A DNA stretch of 64,000 nt from Leptodactylus fallax (GCA_947044405.1 CAMRHE010000352.1:124001-188000); one strand, 5' to 3'; positions 41,267-53,127 are shown, counted from the stretch's first letter. Made by a program: numbers and translations. Notes: generated from the sequence alone by a model not told the origin.

Positions 41267-43379
41267 TGCATGAATTCAGTTTTAACCTAGTGTCCATAGG
41301 AGGCAGACTCGATCGTTTTTATTTTTACTTTTCTTTCAGGTGCAGGGGGTCGTTAGCCTATACACAACACTAGTCGTACCCTTGTGCGGGCACAGCGCTC
41401 TGCAAAAGAGTGCCTCGCCAGTCACCTAGTCCCCACTCGCCGCAACGGCGTCCGGAGTACCGGTGGCCCCACTCCCACGTGCGAAGTCCTACCGAGGGGG
41501 TGACCTTGCGGCACCTGAAGATGCCAGACAGGTGAGTATGAGAAGAGTAGAAGGCAGGTGAGTATAAAAGTTACCTCAGCCCCTCTCCTCCTCCACCTCA
41601 GGCCCCACTCAGCCTCTCAGTGCCTCTCCCAGGGGGAAAATGGCATGGGTCCTGTTTAGGGGGGCATCACAGGGACACCTAGAGCTGGACCTTAAATTTT
41701 GCAAATAAGCCCCTTTTTTTCTGGGGCGTTTTTGGGCCTTCTGGTCGCTCCTACCGAGCGACCCCCGTTGGGGCGGGGCACCCGATTTCCCCCCCCCCTT
41801 CATGTGGGGACCCCCTTTCCTGGCCCCCGGTACCTTTCCCAGGCCTCCGTCAGGCCTTCTGGATGTTCATGGCCGCGCCCGCCGCTGATGGTGCCTTGCG
41901 GCCGGCCGCATTTCTGCATGAATCCGAGGCCTGGTCGGGAACTAGGCCGCAACTAGGCCCATCCCTTTCCCCTGCCTGGGGCCTTCCATTGGCCAGGGGG
42001 CTGTCCTGGCAAGCCATCCAGCCTGCCCAGTAGCTACTGAGCCTGTATTACCAGGGGAAGGGCTTTGCTCTCCTCAGAATCACTTTTTATTTGCTTGTCT
42101 TATTCTCCTCACAGCTCCCTGGGAGACATTCCACCTGCAGAGCCCTCTCTGTGTCGCCCTCTCTGCAGTTGTTGGTGAGCGGCCATCTTTTGCGATCTGG
42201 TAGGCTAACCCCCTGGGTTACCCCTAATTTCCATGGGTCCCCTCTGCTTTGTCACTCACCCTACGGCCCCTCTGGTTCCGTCACGTTTTTTATACATGTA
42301 CCCGCTGTATCAAAAACAGTTGCTGTGCGGACAGCCTGAGCCCATGTGCTCTCTCTGCCTTACGCCTCAGCCAGTCAGGAACCTCCTGGCTCCTCTCCGG
42401 TTCATCCATCCCCGGATTGGGCGGCCTCCCTCACCTTGGCCATGGTGTCCTTACCAGACTTAACTAGTCAGTGCTGGAAACTTGGAATGGCTGGTTTCCC
42501 AGATTGCCGCTCAGTCGGTGGCTTCTAGGGATCTCCCTGGACATCCTCATAGTTCCCGTCGCAGCTCCAGGAGCCATCCCCCTCCAAAGGACCAGGAAGT
42601 CTTCCTACAGGTCACGGTCCTCCATCCCTTCCTCTGGGCACTCCCCATATAGGGACTCAGCTTGCGGCTCCACTCCGACAGGTGTCTACTTAACTCCCCC
42701 TACTCGGTCTACTTAACTTGGGGATGCCTCTGACACGGAGCATCAGCTAGGCTCATCTATATCTGCTGCTACGCGGGAGGTCATCCATGCGGTAGAGATA
42801 CCCTACAGATCTCTGAGGACCTGGACCCGTCCTCTCAAGTGGACATCTCCTGCCACTGGGTGTTTGATCACATCTTGAGGTCACAGTGGCTTCTCCCTGG
42901 ACCATCCTCTGTCTTCTACTAGGAAGTCAGATATCATTTCCCTTGACGTGTGTGTCTCCAAGTGGAAGGTGAGCTCAGGCAGTTGTGCCAGGCTATGCTG
43001 TGACACATGTCTCTAGCTCTCCCTGGCTGGCAATGATGAACATCCGAGGTAAAGGAAGCAAGTTGCTCCAGTGGTACAATCGGTTAGTGCACGGTACTTA
43101 TATATCAGATATATCAGTAACTAGTGAGCGCAATCTGGCCTGTCTTTACATCTTGTCAGCAAGAGCCTCCTGTGGTGGATCCCGTGATTAGCTCTCTAAG
43201 GCTTCTATTCTGCCTTCAGCGGTCTCTGCCTACCTCAGTGATCCTTCAGCGTGAGATCAGATTGCTTCTGTTGTATTGTTTGCAATGCAGAACTGATACA
43301 TTGCATTGTCCTAAATGCTGGCTGTTGTATTGCTGCAAGAAGGTGGCTTCCATCTCCAGGGTGGCCTTCGTAGTGGCTG
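41267..43379 (+). other. DIRS leader and decayed Gag region
   Basis: GC-rich sequence with many short open frames but no convincing domain. It probably includes the degenerate N-terminal part of the DIRS Gag. There is a C-run near 41790. Confidence 0.45.
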
Positions 43380-45302
43380 GCTTCTCCCTGCGGCCTTCCT
43401 TCGCTGCCTCTTGGATCAGCAAGGCCTGCTTTTCCTGGGCCAAACAGCTTCAGTCAAACCTCCCTGATGCAGCTTCCCTCCAGGACCTCGAGCTGCTCGT
43501 CTCTGAGATCCTGAACACTTCCAAATACCTGGCAATGTCGCCCAAATCTGCCAAGGCGGTCGCCAACGCAGTGGCTATCCGCCATACCGTTTGGATTCAT
43601 TGTGGAATACTGAGTTTACCTCCAAGAAGGTGAACGCAGCCCTCCTCCCTTTCCAGGTTGTCGTGGGACGAATTTTTGTTAAAGGCGTCGAGAAGCTTAT
43701 TCCTGAGGCCACCGGTGAATAGATTCTTCCTCCCTCACAGGCGTCCTATGTGTCAGCTGTTCTCCTGTTCCAGAAAGCTTCTTTCAAGTCCAGGCCTCCC
43801 TGGCGGTTCTGCACCAAGTCGTCCAGGCCTTCCTCTTCCTATCCCTCCTCGGCATGAAGTTTTTTCCCCTCTCTGGGCTTCGCAAGTGGTGGGAATTCTG
43901 GGTCCTGGGTCTGAGAGGTGGTGTCGTCAGGTTACTCCAGCTTTGCTGGAGTCTCTTTGCCTTCCCTACGTCGGACAATCCAGGCTGACTCCAATCTCCA
44001 GCGGCAGGGAGTCAGCGTCCCCGTTCCCGCTTCAGAGCATATCCTGGGTTACTATTCCTACCTGATCTCCATTCCCGAGAAGGACAGCTTCCTTCGTCTC
44101 ACCATGGACCTGAAAGGGCTCAACAGGTTCGTCCATATCTGCAAGTTCCGCTGTAGTCTATGCAGTCTGTGGTGGCATCCCTGAAGATGGGCGAATTATT
44201 CGTCCATCTACATCATCGCGCTGTGCCGTCAGTGGTTTCTTCGTTTTGCGGTGGATCCTTGACCTTTCCAGTTGTCGCTCTCCCCTTCGGGCTGGCCTCT
44301 ACCCTCTGGGTTTTTTTCTCAGTGATGTTGTCTCTCATGGCCATCCTCCGTGCCAGAGGTGTTGCCGTTTTTGCAGGCTTGGACGACCTCCTGGTGAAGC
44401 CCCTCCAGGTCAGACAATCTGACCAGCTTGTGGCTCACCTTGGTCCTTCTTTGCCGGTTCCACTGGCTCATCAATGAGGATGTCTCGTGTCCTCTAAGCA
44501 CATGGAATCTGGGACATGATCCTCTACATGCTCCACGGTGTGATTCTCCTCCCAGATGCCAAGATCCTAAGGTCCAATGTGTCCCACCTTTGGTGCTTTC
44601 TTCATTTCGGCATGTGGGTCTTGCGCACGATGGCCTCGACCCTCTAGGCTGTACCTTTCATTCATTTACTCTGTCGTCCTCTCCACTTGACTATTCCATC
44701 CTGCTGGGATAAATCTCTGGACAGTCTCATCTGCCTGGTTCTCTTTCCTCCTTGGTTGGCCGAGAGATTCTTTAGGTATCTCCTCCCCAGGAAATTCTCA
44801 AGGGAAGTCCTTCTTCCCCTCTGTTGGTAGGTGATTCCCACTGACGCCAGTCTCCCTGACTGAGGAGTGGTCCTCTATGCTTTGACTGTTCAGGGCCTGT
44901 GGTCTAAGGCCAATTCCTCCCTCCGGTTCAACCTGCTGGAACCACAAGGTCCCCAGCTAAATTGCCAAGTCTCTGGATTCTTGAGCCATCACCGCTGATG
45001 CTCTTGTGAGTTCAGTTTTTCGCTTCCTCTTCTTCCTCGGGTCCTCCAGAATCTCAAGACCAAGGGGGTTCAAGCTATCCTGGTGGCACCAGATTGGCCC
45101 TGCCGGGCCTGGTACGTGGCTCTCATGTTCCTGTTGGCGGATGCTCCTTGGCCTCTTCCTCTGCTGGTTGACCTTCTGTCTCAAGGACCACTGTTCCACC
45201 CCACCTTGACTCGGCTGCGTTCACGGCATGGCTGTTGAATCCGAGGTTTGAGGCATCATGGGTTTTTTTTCGGAGTTGATCCTGCTTGAGCTGTGTTGGT
45301 TC
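43380..45302 (+). pseudogene. DIRS Gag end, reverse transcriptase and downstream domain, broken
   Basis: Gag end: AKAVANAVAIRHTVWIHCG near 43550. RT: GYYSYLISIPEKDSFLRLTM then DLKGLNRFV (44040-44130), MQSVVASLKMGELFVHL, VVALPFGLAS (44270-44300) and ILRARGVAVFAGLDDLLVK. The usual Tyr-Leu-Asp-Asp box reads Gly-Leu-Asp-Asp at 44376-44387. Downstream: ILVAPDWPCRAWYVALMFLL and DLLSQGPLFHP (45080-45200), then TAWLLNPRFEASWV leading toward the tyrosine recombinase. The frame is repeatedly shifted and is cut by the retroviral LTR at 45303. These motif combinations are typical of vertebrate DIRS elements. Confidence 0.85.
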
Positions 45303-45745
45303 TGTAAGGGTTAAACATGTTTTACTTGCTAAAATGCATATATTTATATATTGATAAGGAAAACAAAGGAGTGAAGTAAGCTCATTATGAGTTCCGGATC
45401 ACATGTCTGCACAGGATGCAGACATGCTTATATTTATGTTGCAAGGAAGCTAATCTTTGACCCCAGATGTCATGTGGCCTTGTGCTGACTTTAAGAAATG
45501 TCCCTGTTTGACATACAACCCTCAGACTGGTTTAAACTGGCTTTTGGACATATAGAACAGCGTAACAAAAGGCTAAATATAGATTATTGTGTTTCCTATA
45601 TAAACTTGTTCTGCCAACCAATAAATCGAAGCATTCAACACTTGATACTTTCAGTGTCTGTGTCTGTTTCCAGAGCTCGTAATTTCTTCCTTATTTAATT
45701 AGAACTACGGCAACATAACCCAGGGGTCTTAGTCCCCACCTAACA
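45303..45745 (+). repeat. 5' LTR of the endogenous retrovirus
   Basis: Begins TGTAAGGGTTAAACATG and ends CCACCTAACA. The TATA-like CTATATAAAC lies at 45596-45605 and AATAAA at 45620-45625, which sets a short U3-R-U5 order. The 3' copy at 51706-52148 has equal length. Confidence 0.95.
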
Positions 45746-45747
45746 AC

Positions 45748-45766
45748 TGGCTATCCAACGTGGGGC
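45748..45766 (+). other. Primer-binding site, lysine-tRNA-like
   Basis: TGGCTATCCAACGTGGGGC begins 2 nt after the LTR. Its 3' part, CCAACGTGGGGC, matches the tRNA-Lys(1,2)-type primer site as I know it. The fourth to seventh bases deviate and one base is extra, so the match is imperfect. Confidence 0.6.
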
Positions 45767-46530
45767 ATCAAGGATCGTCCGATGTGCAGCCGATAGTGTG
45801 CCAATCCACTCACCGATCGATTTGGAGACGGGACCGGAGGACCTCAGATAAATAAAACAGCGCTGTAAGGTAAGCCCTTGTCTTGCCAAATAACTTATCT
45901 GAGCTCCTGCGTGTCTTTGATCCTGTGTATCGATGAGTGAGGTTAGTTGCTGCATGTTTTTGTGACACTTGATGCCATGTTATATAGTACGGAAGAACCT
46001 TAACTAAAGGGTATGTTGTCTGTAGTGGAGTGGGAGATGGTATACATCAGTCTTTGTCTATTGATCATACTGTCATTTAGTTGTTACATCTGTTATAAAG
46101 TGTATAAGGCGGCACAAGAAGGGAGAGACATTCTCCATCCTTAACCCTTAGCGTTGCGGACAAGGTCCGGAAAGGAAAGTACTGAGTGATTGAAAAGTCC
46201 TTGTTTTGGAACACTAGCCTCCAGCTGTGCCTGGACGGTCAGGGTCGAATGAGACCCGAGTAGTAGCACGAAGGACTGAGTAGAATCCGCGCAGGTACGT
46301 GCAATAATTCAGGTGTGTTTCGGTAAGGGGACACAGGCAGAAAGTTCAGTCTGTGGAAACCAATTGAGGTTTTGCCCTGAGCACTACACCAGAACTTGCA
46401 CATTAAGAATTAGTTCAAGGAAAACAGAGTGTCTGTTTGGGAGTTCCCACTAGAGAAGTCAAAGTGACCCTCTATTGTCTTAATTGCCCTAGAGGAGTGG
46501 GAATTCACGGCTGATTAGCTACCAGCCAGT
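45767..46530 (+). other. Retroviral leader
   Basis: Non-coding sequence between the primer-binding site and gag. It should contain the packaging signal, but none can be identified by eye. No open frame of note. Confidence 0.5.
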
Positions 46531-46905
46531 ATGGGGAAGGGACCCTCTAAGATATGGTACACCCCATATGAACTAATAGAGATAGGGGAAGGGAAAGAAG
46601 TTGCCGCCCAAGTAAAAATGATCCTTAAGAGAGCAGGGGTTTACAAGACAGGACTGTTTGATAGTAAATTTTGGGACCAATGGAGATTAGATCATGCAGG
46701 ACAAATCCAGGAGCACAAATTTCAAAAGGGAATATATGCTCTAATTGAAGGTAGGGACAGAGGGAAAATAGGAAGTGTTTCAATTGTGGAAAACAAGGAC
46801 ACCTAGCCAGAGATTGCTGGTGTCCCAAACAGAATAACAATAATAGAGGACAGTCTAGAAACTGCCCACCTGGCCCTGACCAAGGCCAGGATAATTCACA
46901 ATGAA
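46531..46905 (+). pseudogene. Retroviral gag with most of the capsid deleted
   Basis: ATG at 46531 opens MGKGPSKIWYTPYELIEIGE, a matrix-like N-terminus with a possible myristoylation Gly at position 2. After about 80 codons, sequence jumps to the nucleocapsid zinc knuckle CFNCGKQGHLARDC at about 46777-46818, reached only by a frame change. The capsid is missing, so a deletion of roughly 300-400 codons is inferred from usual retroviral gag size. The frame ends near 46904. Confidence 0.85.
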
Positions 46906-46919
46906 GGTTAGGCCCTCCT

Positions 46920-47437
46920 GCCCCAGTGTCCCTCTTATCTTCAGCAGAAAGAGGTATACAAATTTTTCAACCTGTATTGATTAATGGAAAGGAGGTGCCC
47001 TTTCTAATAGACACTGGGGCCACAAAATCTTGTGTCAGTAAAGACATCGTTAACAAATTTAACCTACCATTGTCAGGAGATAGCTAGGTGGTTCAGGGAG
47101 TGTCAGGTCTCCCTGTTACCCTCGACCAAACAGACCCCATAGAGACATAATTTCAAGGATGTAGAATTCTAACTAGATACCTTGTCTCTGAAACCTCAGA
47201 CAATATATTAGGTACCGATGGGATGGGAGTGTTGGGTTGTAACATCATGCTGCACCCCTCTGGTGAGGCTTATGTACAAACCACACATACCAATCACGAG
47301 ATACTTTGTTTAGTATCTGCTATAGTGAATACTCCACATTCAGTGTTCACCCTCACTGAAGAAGAGAGTATACTATTGTCACAGGTCCCAGAAAGTCTCT
47401 GGGCAACAAGTAAAACAGATCTAGGCCAAATTAATTT
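46920..47437 (+). pseudogene. Retroviral protease and first RT codons
   Basis: FLIDTGATKSCVSK at about 47004-47045 carries the Asp-Thr-Gly-Ala active site. ILGTDGMGVLGC follows at about 47206. Two in-frame stops lie at 47083 and 47147. The frame reaches VPESLWATSKTDLGQI, the usual beginning of RT, and ends at 47441. Confidence 0.85.
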
Positions 47438-50066
47438 ATGAGGTGTCTCACTCTGATCATGAATGCCTGGGGCCCTCCCTCTGATGATGTTGTATTGTTG
47501 CAATATGTTGATGACCTTCTTCTTTGTGCCCCAGATAAACAGACATGTGAAGCTGCTACCATAAGCCTGTTGTGTTTCCTCTGCCAGAGCGGTTGCAAGG
47601 CCAGTAAAGACAAGCTGCAATTTTGCAAGCAAAAGGTGGTATTTCTGGGTCACTGTCTCAGCCAAGGTACCAAACATCTTTCAGATGAACGAACCAAAGT
47701 GGTAAGAGAAATGCAAGTACCAACATCCCATGCTCAGTTGCGTACCTTCTTAGGTTTAGTGTCATACTGTAGGCCATGGATCAGATCTGCATCCCTGACC
47801 ATGCAGCCCTTGTATGACTGTCTCTTCTCTAAACCATTCAGTCTGACATCAGAGGCTTTGGATGCATTTTATCAACTTAAGCTCCAGATAGTTAGTGCAC
47901 CTGCCCTAGGCCTGCCTGACTATCAGAAGCCCTTTCAAATTTATGTCACTGAGATGATGGGACATGCTACTGCAGTTCTCACACAACAATATGGGGATAG
48001 AAAGCGTCCCGTGGTATCCTACAGTGCACGTTTACATACCATAGCCAGAGGAACACCCTCTTGTGTAAGGGTTGTACTTTCAGTACAAGCCCTGCTTGAA
48101 AAGAGCTCAGACATTGTCCTAGACCACCCCTTGGTGGTATATACACCGCATGACATCCATGCAATCCTCACACAGGTAGACAGACGTCATCTTTCCTTGG
48201 CAAGACAGAGCAAAATGGAATTTGCTCTGCAATCCTCCTCCAACATCTCATTTCAGCGTTGTTTGACCTTGAATCCTGCAACTCTTCTACCAGTAGGAGT
48301 TCATGATTCAAAGGGGGAGTAGATGATGAGATATTTTTAAAACTCCCTCTCAGAAGATGACTTGTTTGATAGTCAACATGAGCATGACTGTGTGGCCCTC
48401 ATGTCCCAAGAGACGGTGGGCTTCAGCCATGTCACGGATATCCCATTACAGAACCCTGACTATGAGATGTTTGTGGATGGTTCTAAGTACTTAACAGATG
48501 AAGGCAAATTTGTTACAGGGTATGCTGTAGTCACTACACATGACATCATAGTACAAGAAGCCCTTCCACCACACATGTCAGCTCAAGAAGCTGAATTGAA
48601 AGCCCTTACAGAGGCTTGCAAAATAGCTAAAGATAGCACAGCAAACATTTACACTGACTCCAGGTATGCTTTTGGCATTGCACATGATTATGGTCCTATA
48701 TGGAGGTCTAGGAACTTCCTGACGGCACAAGGCAAGCCAATCAAAAATGGAGATTCGGTAAGTCGATTGATGGAGGCCATATTACTCCCTAAGCAGTTGG
48801 CAATTGTGAAAGTCAGAGCTCACACAAAAGGAAGAGACCCTGAAAGTCTTGGAAATGAGAAGGCTGACACAGCAGCCAAAGCAGCGGCACTGCTGCCATG
48901 GAAGGGTCTCAACCAGGTGAGCGAAATGGACATTGACCTAGCAGACCCCAAGGGGCTGTACTCTAATGTAACCAGTGTGGAAACTGAAAAATGGAAAAAG
49001 GCTGGTGCCAGAGAGTATGAAGGAACGTGGAAAATGGGGGATAGACTGTGTCTACCTGCAGCAGTATACCCCCAAATGGCTGGCTTGGCCCATGGTAAGG
49101 TGCATGCCTCTTGAAATGCCATGGAGTCATTAGTGGCTAAATTATGGTTTGCCCCAGTGTTTGGAAGGGCTGCTAGTAATCACGTAAAAGCATGTCACAT
49201 ATGTGCTCTACACAATCCAGGACAGGTAGTTAAAACACCTACCAAATGTACACCAAAATCCCTGTACCCATTCCAGAGAATACAAATAGATTACATACAG
49301 TTGCCTAAGTCTGGAACGTACGAGTATGTATTGGTCTGTGTGGATTTGTTTTCAGGATGGCCTGAGGCCTACCCTTTGAGCAAAGCGACTGCACAGGTAA
49401 CTGCCAAGAAATTGATGTCTGAGCTTGTGTGCAGATTCGGGATACCTGAGGTGATAGAATCTGATAGAGGTACACATTTTACAGGTGAGATAATGAAAGA
49501 AATAATGTCTGCATTAGGGATTGAGCAAGCTTTCCACACACCCTACCATCCTCAGAGTTCAGGCAAAGTTGAAAGGTTGAATGGTACACTCAAGTTGAAG
49601 ATTCAGAAAGCCATGGCAGAGACAAGAAAGCCCTGGCCCGAATGCCTGTCCCTAGCCTTATATTCAGTAAGGACTACTCCTAACAGGAGAACAGGGTTGT
49701 CACCATTTGAGATATTGTTTGGAAGTGTGCCTAGGTTGGGGTTGTATTTTCCCCAGACTTTACAACTCAATTATGACAGCACTGCCAGTTATGTTCAGAG
49801 CTTGTGTCAAAGACTGAAAGTAACACATAAACAAGTGTTCTCTTCTATTCCAGACCCTTCTGATTTTTCAGGGACACATAGCCTGCAGCCTGCAGCCTGG
49901 AGATTGGGTGGTTGTGAAAAGACACGTCAGAAAAACCCTTGAACCTAGATTTGATGGCCCTTTACAAGTACTGTTGACAACTGCCACTTCGGTCAAACTA
50001 GAAGGAAAACCTATCTGGATACACGCTTCTCATTGTAAAAAGGTCCTTGAACCTGAGCAAGGATGA
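47438..50066 (+). pseudogene. Retroviral pol: RT, RNase H and integrase, broken
   Basis: RT resumes directly at VVLLQYVDDLLLCAP (YVDD box near 47505), so about 150 residues of RT including the first catalytic Asp are deleted. RNase H at 48440-48880 shows MFVDGSKYLTDEGK, ELKALTEACKIA, NIYTDSRYAFG and GNEKADTAAKAAA. Integrase from about 49115: CHICALHNPG (zinc-binding half), the Asp of IQIDYIQLP, the Asp of IESDRGTHFTG and the Glu of SSGKVERLNG complete the D,D-35-E set. After a frameshift near 49880, a GPY/F-type tail ends at 50066. Stops at 48320 and 49112 lie in the common frame. It cannot make functional polymerase. Confidence 0.92.
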
Positions 50067-51602
50067 AAAAAAATGGACATTATTTGTTTTGTGCCTTCTA
50101 AGAGGACTCACAATCAGTGAGACCTGGAAATCCCTTCAGGGAATTAAAGAAGTGGACAATAAGTTTATTAAACACCATCTTGTGATGGTGGAAGGGTTTA
50201 ACTATGCCCTCAAGGATTGCTGGATCTGTACAAACTCTCATATTACCTCCACTAGTTTACCCTTCCTGGTTGTACCTGTCCCTATTGATGAACTACTGTA
50301 GTGGCCTGGGTGTCTAGATAATGTTGTAGATGATGTGGAAATTAAGTTATGGGCAAATATTACTGTAGGGATACCAATAGTGGGGTGGACAGACTATCCG
50401 TGGTGGCAAGGTAACCTTACTGGAAACAATAAGAATATCCAATACGTGGCATATAGTGGGGAAAGATGGGTTTTCAGGAATAGATCCACTGCCACCATAT
50501 TGGGTAAGATTCCCCAGACCAGAATACAGATAAGTTTTGGGGATGATGGACAGAAAAGAGAGGGATTTTTGGGCACCTTGGGTCATAGAAAGAACAGTAC
50601 ACAACACTTCCTGGGAACATGCACACCTATTTGTAGAGGGAGACAATCATACGTGTAAAGGGATACCCGGGAACATAGAGTGTGTGAATGAGACGGTTGA
50701 AGAAAGGCTTTACAGGAAAAAGAACCTTTCATTTGTTTGTGGAAATCGAGACCTGGGGTACTGTGGAGCACTGGGTAAACTACCCTCTTGGTGTATGCTA
50801 AAGAATGTATCTGGCTTTGTGGATCTTGTGCACAAACTTATTACATAGCACTCAGCCTTATTAGATTTACCTCCTCAGATGTATTGGGCATGTGGCAGCA
50901 GAGCGTATAAGTGGTTACCAGTAGGAGTGAAGGGCACATGTACAATAGTAAGACTTACTCCTGCTACCTTTGTTATTGATAAATTAAATACAAAATCCAT
51001 ACCTAAACACACTCTGTACAAGAGAGCTGCAGACAACACCCCTAGGAAAAGTGGTAGACCTCACTTGGTACAGTCAAGCACTGAATAAGATAGTAAGCAC
51101 AATACTCATATATCCTATGATAATGCAGATGTGGGACAAGCTAGTGCAAAGTACTGACTATCCCGATGATGAAATATGGGAAATTCTGGGGATACTTAAT
51201 ACCACTATTGCAGTACAGAATCAATTGATAATAGTCACTAATCAACACACACTGGTATTAGACTATATAACTGCAGCTCAGGGAGGAATGTGCCAGATAG
51301 TGGGACCTACATGCTGCCACTACATTGACCCAGATGGCAACATCAAAGAAAAACGAAAATTGGAGGAAGTATACAGGCTAAGAAAAGAGTATGAGAGGAT
51401 GAATGTTCAGAATAAAGACAGTTGGTGGTCTGAAACATTTTCATTCTTAAATCCAGTCAATTGGTTTAAAGGTATAGGTGGGTGGGTGGCAGGATTGATC
51501 CAGATGGTCATACAAATAGCAATGATTGTATTACTGATATATTGCTTTGTAAAAATCGTTTTAATTTGTATTAATCACTGTAATCGAGATAAATATAAGT
51601 AG
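50063..51602 (+). pseudogene. Retroviral env (surface and transmembrane), broken
   Basis: The start overlaps the end of pol. The Leu-rich stretch TLFVLCLLRGL is a probable signal peptide, one frame off the nearest ATG. The surface part has CWIC near 50218, several Asn-x-Ser/Thr sites and a CGSRAYKWLP-type motif at about 50891. The transmembrane part (frame of 51051-51602) has CX6CC at about 51291-51317, a polar alpha-helical region, a Trp-rich membrane-proximal stretch and a hydrophobic anchor at about 51503-51580 before a short cytoplasmic tail. CWIC plus CX6CC is the gamma-type pair that links the two subunits. Breaks: TAG at 50299-50301 and frameshifts near 50540-50650 and 51040. Confidence 0.88.
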
Positions 51603-51690
51603 TAGACACCTAATGACAACTCCAATGGGGAATCCAGCTGAACTGGCACCTAAAGGTGAATGTACTCATTGGAAATAGTTATTAGATGTC

Positions 51691-51705
51691 TAAAATGGGG
51701 GAGAA
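51691..51705 (+). other. Retroviral polypurine tract
   Basis: TAAAATGGGGGAGAA immediately precedes the TG of the 3' LTR. Confidence 0.85.
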
Positions 51706-52148
51706 TGTAAGGGTTAAACATGTTTTACTTGCTAAAATGCATATATTTATATATTGATAAGGAAAACAAAGGAGTGAAGTAAGCTCATTATGAGTTCCGG
51801 ATCACATGTCTGCACATGATGCAGACATGCTTATATTTATGTTGCAAGGAAGCTAATCTTTGACCCCAGATGTCATGTGGCCTTGTGCTGACTTTAAGAA
51901 ATGTCCCTGTTTGACGTACAACCCTCAGACTGGTTTAAACTGGCTTTTGGCCATATAGAACAGCGTAACAAAAGGCTAAATATAGATTATTGTGTTTCCT
52001 ATATAAACTTGTTCTGCCAACCAATAAATCGAAGCATTCAACACTTGATACTTTCAGTGTCTGTGTCTGTTTCCCGAGCTCGTAATTTCTTCCTTATTTA
52101 ATTAGAACTACGGCAACATAACCCAGGGGTCTTAGTCCCCACCTAACA
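51706..52148 (+). repeat. 3' LTR of the endogenous retrovirus
   Basis: The 443-bp partner of the 5' LTR. Four substitutions are seen: ACAGGATG/ACATGATG, GACATACA/GACGTACA, GGACAT/GGCCAT and TTCCAGAG/TTCCCGAG. GTTC follows directly. Confidence 0.95.
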
Positions 52149-52232
52149 GTTCCTTTTCGGGTTCAGGACATGTTGGTAGTTGTTGGTTCCATATTCCTTT
52201 GTGTCTCTCTCCTACTGCTACGGTACAAACTG

Positions 52233-52347
52233 ACAGTGCTGTGGCAGGGTATAGAGAGCCAACAGCTCTCATTTCCCTAGTGTCTGTCTCCTAGTGACCA
52301 GGTCTATACCTATGGTGTTGTGTTCCCCAGTGAATACAACGAGAAAA
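52233..52347 (-). repeat. DIRS right inverted terminal repeat
   Basis: The inverse complement of 41143-41266, containing CTAGTGACCAGGTCTATACC and ending AACGAGAAAA. Confidence 0.82.
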
Positions 52348-52601
52348 GGATTTTACGGTGAGTACAAAAATCCCATTTTTCTCAAATTCCACCCAATTCT
52401 GAATTTTTTTCCAGCTTCCTAGTATATTGTACAGAGTAATAATTGGTATAATTATGAAGAACAATTTGTCCCGCAAACATTAAAGGGGTTGTCCGGGATA
52501 AGTTGTAATTCCTACACTAATCTAAACACCCTCCCCCTGACTACTTTCTAAATTACATAATTTATTAAAAATGTATATGTACCCACATTTTCTGGTTACT
52601 G
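52348..52601. other. Non-coding flank with frog-type repeat sequence
   Basis: AT-rich. AAAGGGGTTGTCCGGGATAA near 52482 is a motif I associate with widespread frog repeats. No gene. Confidence 0.4.
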
Positions 52602-52920
52602 GTGACGTTCCATTTCCGGAAACGGAACGTCACTACTACTCCCCCTCCACCCCATCATACTTATCTCTCTTCCTTTCAGACTTCCTCCTGTGGGACAGCT
52701 ACTCCCTCTTTTGACTTCTCCCTCTTTGCTGACAAACCACCTCTACTGCTCAGGCGTGGGAGCAGTAGCCTCCCATGCCTGCGCTGTAGAGGTGGATTGC
52801 CAGGTACAGAGCAGCAGTGGGAATATTACGTGTGTTGACAGAGTCAGAAAAGAGGGAGGAGCTGTCTTGCAGGAGGAAGTCTGGAAGGAAGAGAGGTAAG
52901 TATGACGGGATGGAGGGGTA
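52602..52920. repeat. Palindrome and adjoining foldback repeat
   Basis: GTGACGTTCC and GGAACGTCAC flank TTTCCGGAAA around 52603-52635. Next, arms 52638-52715 and 52844-52920 are inverse complements with few mismatches (ATACTTATCTCTCTTCCTTT against AAGGAAGAGAGGTAAGTAT). Looks like a MITE-type foldback element; TSD not established. Confidence 0.7.
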
Positions 52921-53127
52921 GGCTGAGTTAGTTGGGAAGGGCTAGTAGTGCGCAGGATAACTAGAGAGACAAGGAGAGGATGTGAGAGTGAGATAGTGTG
53001 AGTCAGCCTACAAGTACCATGATGCATTAGCTAAGACAGCAGGAAGCTACACCAATGTAAACAAATGCAGAAAATGCCAGGCACTCCCAGAGAAACACAG
53101 AAATCACTCAAAATACTGCTAAAGGTA

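Larger units (their letters stand above)
45303..52148 (+). mobile_element. Endogenous retrovirus, gamma-type, young-looking, defective
   Basis: Two 443-bp LTRs flank gag, protease, pol and env remnants in the usual order. A 4-bp TSD, GTTC, lies at 45299-45302 and 52149-52152. The LTRs differ at 4 of 443 positions by my reading, which indicates recent insertion. A GPY/F-type integrase tail, a CWIC motif in the surface protein and CX6CC in the transmembrane protein point to gamma-type retroviruses. It is defective: large deletions in gag and RT, plus stops and frameshifts in protease, pol and env. It is an inherited copy in a genome, not an infectious genome. Confidence 0.93.
41143..52347 (+). 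mobile_element. DIRS-like retroelement split by an endogenous retrovirus
   Basis: The termini are inverted repeats (41143-41266 against 52233-52347) sharing GGTATAGACCTGGTCACTAG and flanking sequence. The interior left of the retrovirus has DIRS-type Gag and RT remnants. Right of it only about 85 bp remain before the inverted terminus, so the tyrosine recombinase and methyltransferase-like regions are absent. Excluding the retrovirus, about 4.36 kb remain. The copy is old and heavily mutated. Confidence 0.8.

Noticed and set aside
50047..50062. Start of env at 50047
   Set aside because: The codon is TTG inside the end of pol; the nearest ATG is at 50063, one frame off.
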